Assembly (NCBI RefSeq): GCF_000003195.3
Contig: NC_012872.2
Span: forward strand, 1,736,001-1,800,000
From: Sorghum bicolor
Lineage: Eukaryota; Streptophyta; Magnoliopsida; Poales; Poaceae
Direction: 5' to 3'
DNA length: 64,000 bases
Within the stretch, counting starts at the first letter, position 1, and the number at the start of each line of letters is the position of its first letter. The notes beneath the pieces were generated by a model. The model was given only the letters and a program-made list of their open reading frames with translations, was not told the origin of the DNA and did no database searches. The translations under genes were made by a program, and so were the position numbers. Below, piece by piece: positions 58,706-64,000 of this stretch.

Positions 58706-58777
58706 ACACGGTAAATGTAAAATCCTCGAGAGATAGCTCCTAGTGCGGCAAAGACTATGCATGCGGACATGCAGCAC
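58706..58777 (+). promoter_or_regulatory. Conserved RY-type block upstream of cysteine-rich copy 3
   Basis: CGGTAAATGTAAA, CTCCTAGTGCGGC and ATGCATGCGGACATGCAGCA in the same order as copies 1 and 2. The RY cores are intact although the gene downstream is broken. TATATA lies at 58945-58950. Confidence 0.6.
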
Positions 58778-59027
58778 TGAGGAAACGGAAATAAATGAAA
58801 TTGGAAAACATATATTCAAACACAATATGGCAGTATGCTAGTATAGCTGTGAAAGTGTGAATCGCTGATATTTAGGAGTAATCAATGCCGAGTTTCAAGG
58901 AAAAAAAAATCAATTAGTGCCGTGCATACATCACGTCCAACCTCTATATAGTGTTCTCGCTCAAGTCCATGTATTCTCATGTCAAAAAAAGTACTCCATA
59001 TATTCTGAGCCTGATCTGATCTCCATG

Positions 59028-59487
59028 ATGAGGCGGAACAGCATGATGGCGACCATGTTCTTGGGCGCTATTCTTTTCGGATCCCTAGCAATGCATGCAC
59101 AGTGTAAGTATTCGTTCCTATACATAAATATGTCATATACTTAGAATTGTTGAATATATATAGTTATTGATCAGAGTGAGTATTATATATAGTTATGGAT
59201 AAAATGATGAGCACGGAAATATAATCAAATTCTGCAGGTCGTCCTCATGAGCTATTCGATGGCAGGAGGAGGTTCATTGCAGATAACTCTACGTCGGCAT
59301 TAGAAGTTGAGAGAGAGAGAGCGACGAGCTTATGATGGTGTGCTTGGAGTACAAATGTGACAAATTCCAACCTAATGGTACTTGCTTCTGCTGCGAGATC
59401 TCCGAGAAGCCCAACGATTGCTACTTGACACATGACGAGTGTGGGGCTGTCTGCAGGAGGCGCCATCCGCCATTGCAAGGGGCCTAA
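59028..59487 (+). pseudogene. Cysteine-rich secreted peptide copy 3, broken
   Basis: Third tandem copy with exons 59028-59103 and from 59238. Signal peptide and intron are normal. In exon 2 a GA-dinucleotide tract at about 59308-59320 differs in length from copies 1 and 2 by a non-multiple of three. This shifts the frame, and TGA follows at 59333-59335 after 57 residues. Downstream, CFCC, the next Cys pairs and CGC motifs are still readable in the other frame. A near-duplicate CGCCAT at 59461-59472 causes a second shift that removes the final Cys pair. Promoter block and AATAAA (59602-59607) are kept, which suggests recent decay. MMR at 59025 is an alternative start. Confidence 0.75.
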
Positions 59488-59699
59488 TTGCACTCTAGAT
59501 CATATATTTAGCATTTTGCATGCAAACGCGCGCTATGCTAAGATAACTCCGGAGTCAAATTAAATATCGTACGTTGAGATGTATCATGCATTTTTGCTAT
59601 AAATAAATTATGCTTCCATGTATCCTGTTTTTTTTGTTAAAATATTAAATAATTGTCTTACATGCTTTCTGTCTGTTCTCTGTCTTAGTTTTCATTTCA

Positions 59700-60045
59700 T
59701 TTAGGGGTTGTTTTTGTCCACTCATTTTGGTGGAATTGAAATTTATTTAATGGATTAGGCTATTTAACTTAGAATTTGATATTCCGCAACTTTCCCAAAT
59801 TCATATGTAGGTCTATCTCAAATTCATATGGTTGGAGATGAAAATTGATTCTATATATAGATCGCCATGCTATGTTTCTACTCTCTAACGTATAACATGC
59901 TCTTTAACTCGCTTACTTAGTAGAAATGCATTATATAAGTATCTATCTTGTATGGTTAATATATTCCACATACAACCATATTAATTTAAATAATTAATCT
60001 GTACCATATTAATTTAAATAATTAATCTGTACCTAAATTATCAGT
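59700..60045. repeat. Dispersed repeat, inverted copy of 9835-10190
   Basis: Aligns with the reverse complement of 9835-10190 over about 340 bp. The two copies are near opposite ends of the window. AATTTAAATAATTAATCTGTACC occurs twice in a row near 59985-60034, in part as ATTAATTTAAATAATTAATC. Confidence 0.6.
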
Positions 60046-61164
60046 CAACAAATATCACGTATGCTGTGTTTATAAGGCTATAAAAAATCAATCAGCAAAG
60101 ACGTTACTTCCTCTGTATTACTGCAAAACAAACAAAATATGAATATTCTTGACATATAGGTCACTTTAGTTCTACCATGAGTTAAACCTAAAAAACTGAT
60201 CTAGCGCCAATATTCACAACATTAATTTGGTTTCATTAAACCTGCCACAAAATATGTCTAATTTCAGACGCTATGATTTCGTTCTAGTTTTCCTAGTGAG
60301 TTTTAAGCAAGCAACACAAATCTGAATGATCTGTTGCTCGTTTTCATTTTTTTCAGTGAGGTGATTTTTAAATTGATTTAATTAGTTTTTATTCAGTTTT
60401 TTGTTGTTTCCACATTTTTATGAGAAAACAGTATGTATCATTTTTTATTGATCCAAGAAGAGAAATAACTAAGAACAATCAAAATACGACGCAAGCTAAG
60501 AACAGGCAGACAAGGTAATGTTCTATTGCATAAAGAAGCAAATGGAAAGGTTATGCAGAGAAGATAGTGACAAACACCACCTTGTGTGATAAATAAATGA
60601 AACTCAAGTTAACAACATGGTGAAACTCAGCAACCCTTTCTCTCTGTCTGAGGTCACCCAAACAAGTTCCCTCAGGGCTCAGGCCTCTACCATGGCTTTA
60701 ACTACATAAATTAACTTCCACCACAACATAGACCTGAAACAGCATATTCAATTTGATCAAGGAATAATTTTATAGTATGACGAAATCACAAATATTTTAG
60801 AAATTCCTAAGGAGATTGCAGTCCAAAAAATTAGTACGAGTCTCCAAGCAACAGAAGGTTGCTGTTATTTGCAGCTAAATACTCTGATGCAAACCGCGTA
60901 ATACAGCAGAGAAAGTGGCAACTAATTTATCTATTTTTCTACTCACTTGCAACCAGAGAGTAATACAGCAGCATCAGCAAGGATGCTTTAAATTGAAACC
61001 ATGTAATACAGTTGGACCTCATCCTTAAATCTAACATTAAAATTGACAGGAACTGAAGGACATGCATGTCAGAACCATTATCTAACAGCTCTTCATACTC
61101 CATATGCCGTATAATGAAACATCCAGGAAATGATTACAATTGGTGGATCACCGAGGCCACCAAC

Positions 61165-61330
61165 ATTCCACAAAACAACATTGGTTAACTTGTGATTGCT
61201 AGCCAACAACATTCCACAAAACAACATTGATTAACTTGTGATTGCTAGCCATTACACTACAACAATCAGGATTCCACAAAACAACATTGATTAACTTGTG
61301 ATTGCTAGTCATTACACTACAACAGTCAGG
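61165..61330. repeat. Tandem repeat, 46-60 bp units
   Basis: The core ATTCCACAAAACAACATTG followed by TTAACTTGTGATTGCTAG occurs at 61165, 61211 and 61271. The last two units share a full 60-bp period (with ATTACACTACAACA and TCAGG); the first spacing is 46 bp. Confidence 0.9.
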
Positions 61331-61544
61331 ATAGGCGGTTGGCTAAGCCGCAGAACAAGCACAGGTTGATCCAAACAAAAGGAACGAACACAGCAAAGGA
61401 AGAGAAATACTCCAACAGAACAAGCGCGCACGCACACACACGGAGGGAGCGCCCCAGGCCCCAGCACAACAAGAGGACTGAACTAAGTCCTTGATCTGCA
61501 CGACGATCCTTCCCAAATCCACCTAATAATCGCCTGCCGTATGT

Positions 61545-62866
61545 CTAGATGTCATCACAAATCGTGGGTGCAAATAAGAACTTGCTGTCGTGGACATCAA
61601 AGAGCAAGTGGAAATTCTGCTGCTGAACGTTGCCGATGATGGACATACCCCCACCGGGGACCAACGCCAGGCACATCAGCCCGGCCGTCGGCTCCTGGAA
61701 ATAGTTGTCTCTTGGGAGCACCATGTCTGCGCCCCCGTCGAAGTACAGAACCAGCGGCGGAGTTTGCACGGCGCCCATCGCCACCCCGCTCGGCAGCGCG
61801 AAGCACACCTTGTAGTCCTTCACGGTTCTGTTCGTCAAAGGGAGGTTAAGTGTGTGGAGGACTGCCTCCTTCAACGCTGTGAACGCCGGCTCCGCGAGTT
61901 GGCCGACGGTGCAACCTAAGTCCACCACAGTTCCCCCTTGCTTGAGCGCAAATGTAGCCGCCGGCACGTCCAGCCGCCTGGTCCCGAGGGACAGGCCGAC
62001 CAAAGGGACGTAGTAGTAGAATGTCAAGGATTCTGTGGATCCCTCAAGATAGGCACACTTTGAATCGGCCCCGTCGTCTTGTATCTTCCCAGATCAGCCC
62101 ATGCACCGAAGAAGAGGGGACTGCTCTTGCGGTCGGTGTAAGGCGTGAGACAATAGGAAAACTTGGGTATCGCCAGCTGCGACACCATTGACAGGATCGC
62201 TGGACTCATCCCCAAGATGCCGGAGGCACCGAGAAGGTTGCCGTCGGTGAGCGCACCGCAACCGAAGCCAAAGCTCATGCAAATGTGTTGGTTGTTGTCG
62301 CTAAGGGTGAATGATTCATAGGCGAGGACACCGGCCGCCTCCACGCTGACGTACGGGTAAACGTACCGGCACGTCTTGTTGGAGCACCTCTTGGTGCCGG
62401 GGTTGTCCTCCGTGCATAGCTTACTACTGCAGGTAACGAAGGCAAAAGACGACGACTTGGCGGGGTCGAAGAGAGGCTCTACCTGCTTCGCGGTGTCGTT
62501 GAAGAGGTTGCACTGCGTCCAGGTGAGATCGCTGGCGGTGTCGGCGATGAGGGTGTGCAGCTGCGGCGGCGTGCCGATGCCGATCGTAACCGTGTACCCC
62601 TCGTCGCTGATGCGAGCTAGGGGCACGGACATGTCGCCCGTGAGACGAGCCTCGAGCCTCGCCACCCGAGCCTTGCTTGCACGGGCGGACCGGCGCCACA
62701 TGTCGTGGACGGGTAGCGAGCTGCCGGCGTATGGATGGTGAAGCTCGGCGCGGAAGCCCGCGTCGCTGCCGGCAACCGGGTGCTCAAGGTCGGCGTGGTA
62801 GGCAGTGGACGCGGCCACGAAACAGAGAAGAGGGATTAGGAGATGGAGGTGGAGACGGCTCGCCAT
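61545..62866 (-). pseudogene. Nepenthesin-type aspartic protease, frameshifted, altered active-site motifs
   Basis: Intron-less minus-strand gene for a secreted A1-family protease in two frames. The first (62866-62024, 280 codons) has a signal peptide, a prosegment and the first lobe: IGIGTPPQ, then ADTASDLTWTQC, where DTAS (Asp109) replaces the usual DTGS. CSSKLC and FGFGCG fit the nepenthesin/CND41 type. It ends in TGA at 62026-62024 after RDPQNP. The second frame (62027-61545) continues directly with TFYYYVPLVGLSLG, the second-lobe VVDLGCT motif where DSGT or DTGT is usual, and IIGNVQQQNFHLLFDV to the end. Only a single-base loss or 2-nt gain at the join is needed to explain the break. Both catalytic Asp are present, but both motifs are abnormal. 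With a LINE tail 65 bp upstream, decay is likely. Confidence 0.8.
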
Positions 62867-62930
62867 GGCCGGCGCGGTGTGTGGGTGGGCGGGGGTGGCG
62901 GGGGCGAGTGGGTGTTCAAGTTAGCTGGAT

Positions 62931-64000
62931 CTTTTTTTTTTATATAAGGAAACACAACTGCATTAGTTATGACATCCAGGCAAATCGTCATTAATAAGTT
63001 CTGTTACAAACTCTGGGGCTTGGCACCAATACACATCAGAGCGAGAGGCCAAAAAACATGCTCCATAGGTTGCTAAGCAATCAGCAACCTTATTACAAAG
63101 TCTATTGTAGCTAACAACATTACAAGACGAAAACTCAATTTGCATGAGATCTTAAATCTTACGTACTAAACACCCCACAACGCTTCTGTCAAATCTTGTT
63201 GAGGTAAGAGTTGAAGCCAGTACCGAGGCATCCATCTCTAGAATAATATGTGTCATCCCAAGATGAACAGCCTGTTGAATTGCCTTAAATGCCGCAATTG
63301 CTTCGGCTTGCAAAGCAGATGCTGCCCGGGTGATATTACCAGCCCCTGCCCAGCATACGTCACCATTTGTATCTCTTATCACAAAGCCCCATCCTCCAGA
63401 CCTGCTATGAAGATTATATGATCCATCAGTGTTGATCTTATAGAAACCATCAGGAGGAGGTTTCCATGAGCGAGTGATCATGGGGTGAATTTTCTTTCCA
63501 TCAGCATTCAATTTTTCAAATTCCATCAAGAAAAAGGTGACCGAACTTTGAATTTCTGCCTCACTCTGCATTCTCCCTCCATCATTAACTTTGTTCCTAG
63601 CTGACCACCATCTCCATAATAAGACAATGACATGTAAATGTATGGTCTTATCCAGTTCCCATAATTTCTGTATAGTTTCCTTCCCTGACTGACATTTCAT
63701 TAACTCTACTCTAGCACCCTCCAGATTCATGAGGCGCCAACACTTCTTTACATACTTACATTTGAAGAACAGGTGTCCACAATCCTCATCTAGTCTTTTG
63801 CACATTGGGCAGATAGTATCAAGTAGTACCCCACGTCTTGCCAAATTAATCTTTACTGGTAGACTGTTATGGGCTAGTCTCCATATGAACATCTTAATTT
63901 TATTGGGGACTTTAAGCTGTCATATTTTAATCCAATTAAAATGACCCTCTTCACCTACTTCATTCTTTGACGATGATGCATCGTCACCTCTGTCAGCATC
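62931..64000 (-). mobile_element. Degenerate LINE, 3' part (zf-RVT and RNase H), continues past window end
   Basis: Minus-strand frame 63892-63152 encodes MFIWRLAHNSLPVK (zf-RVT start), CPMCKR...CGHLFFKC zinc knuckle, then an RNase H domain: INTDGSYN, the Glu of LQAEAIAAF and the Asp of EMDAS. After an in-frame TAA at 63154-63152 the same frame resumes (DLMQIEFSSC...NKVADCLA) to 62963. Upstream, a TGA stands where Trp is expected before QLKVPNKIK. The element ends in a 10-nt A tail (T run 62932-62941 on +). Typical plant L1-like LINE, dead. Confidence 0.85.

Larger units (their letters stand above)
55601..59027. other. Region between cysteine-rich copies 2 and 3
   Basis: About 3.4 kb. A GC-rich patch with short overlapping frames (55830-56290) has no recognisable protein. 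A CACTA-like end starts at 56531, a probable solo LTR lies at 57054-57515, and a duplicated upstream block at 57990-58590 precedes copy 3. A Stowaway-type fragment sits at about 58342-58436. Confidence 0.65.
59488..61544. other. Intergenic region between cysteine-rich copy 3 and the protease
   Basis: About 2 kb without genes. It has the 3' flank of copy 3, a dispersed repeat at 59700-60045, an AT-rich tract, and a tandem repeat at 61165-61330 near the 3' end of the protease gene. Confidence 0.7.

Overview
The window looks like nuclear DNA of a grass. GC-rich exons sit in AT-rich intergenic DNA, plant GT-AG introns are present, and the intergenic DNA is packed with short MITEs whose ends read GGCCTTGTTTAG, a pattern I associate with sorghum-type (Andropogoneae) genomes. 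Sorghum is my best guess, by inference only. No bacterial, plasmid, CRISPR or phage features were seen.

Left part (about 5.5-38.6 kb, all + strand): a tandem array of seven GDSL (SGNH) esterase/lipase genes, here called GDSL-A to GDSL-G. I rebuilt each from conserved blocks and splice sites. A (5521-9370), C (14120-17282), D (24559-26038), E (29918-31485) and G (37165-38572) are intact. B (10747-12247) has two frameshifting indels and F (34366-35806) has one 2-nt insertion with an immediate stop. Intron positions are shared but different members lack different introns. F and G have GNS instead of GDS at the nucleophile block. Each protein starts with a signal peptide, so the products are expected to be secreted.

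Middle (38.6-50.8 kb): a duplicated 3' flank behind GDSL-G, then a five-exon minus-strand TRICHOME BIREFRINGENCE-LIKE gene (40740-43888; likely Golgi polysaccharide O-acetyltransferase). A MITE-rich stretch follows, with a perfect 20-bp inverted repeat, back-to-back Tourist-like MITEs and a tRNA-like sequence.

Right part (50.8-59.5 kb, + strand): three tandem copies of a small two-exon gene for a secreted cysteine-rich peptide resembling the MEG/ESF1 (maternally expressed / embryo surrounding factor) family. Two copies are intact and the third is broken. All three share an upstream block with RY-type CATGCA motifs, and the copies are separated by LINE, hAT-like, CACTA-like and LTR debris.

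Right end (61.5-64 kb, - strand): a nepenthesin-type aspartic protease gene with a frameshift and unusual active-site motifs. A degenerate LINE lies directly upstream, its poly(A) tail 65 bp from the protease start codon.

The genes do not form a pathway. The picture is two local tandem families (secreted esterases, secreted cysteine-rich peptides) that grow by duplication and decay by small indels, plus two unrelated single genes. All exon models are hand-made from sequence and are unconfirmed by transcripts.
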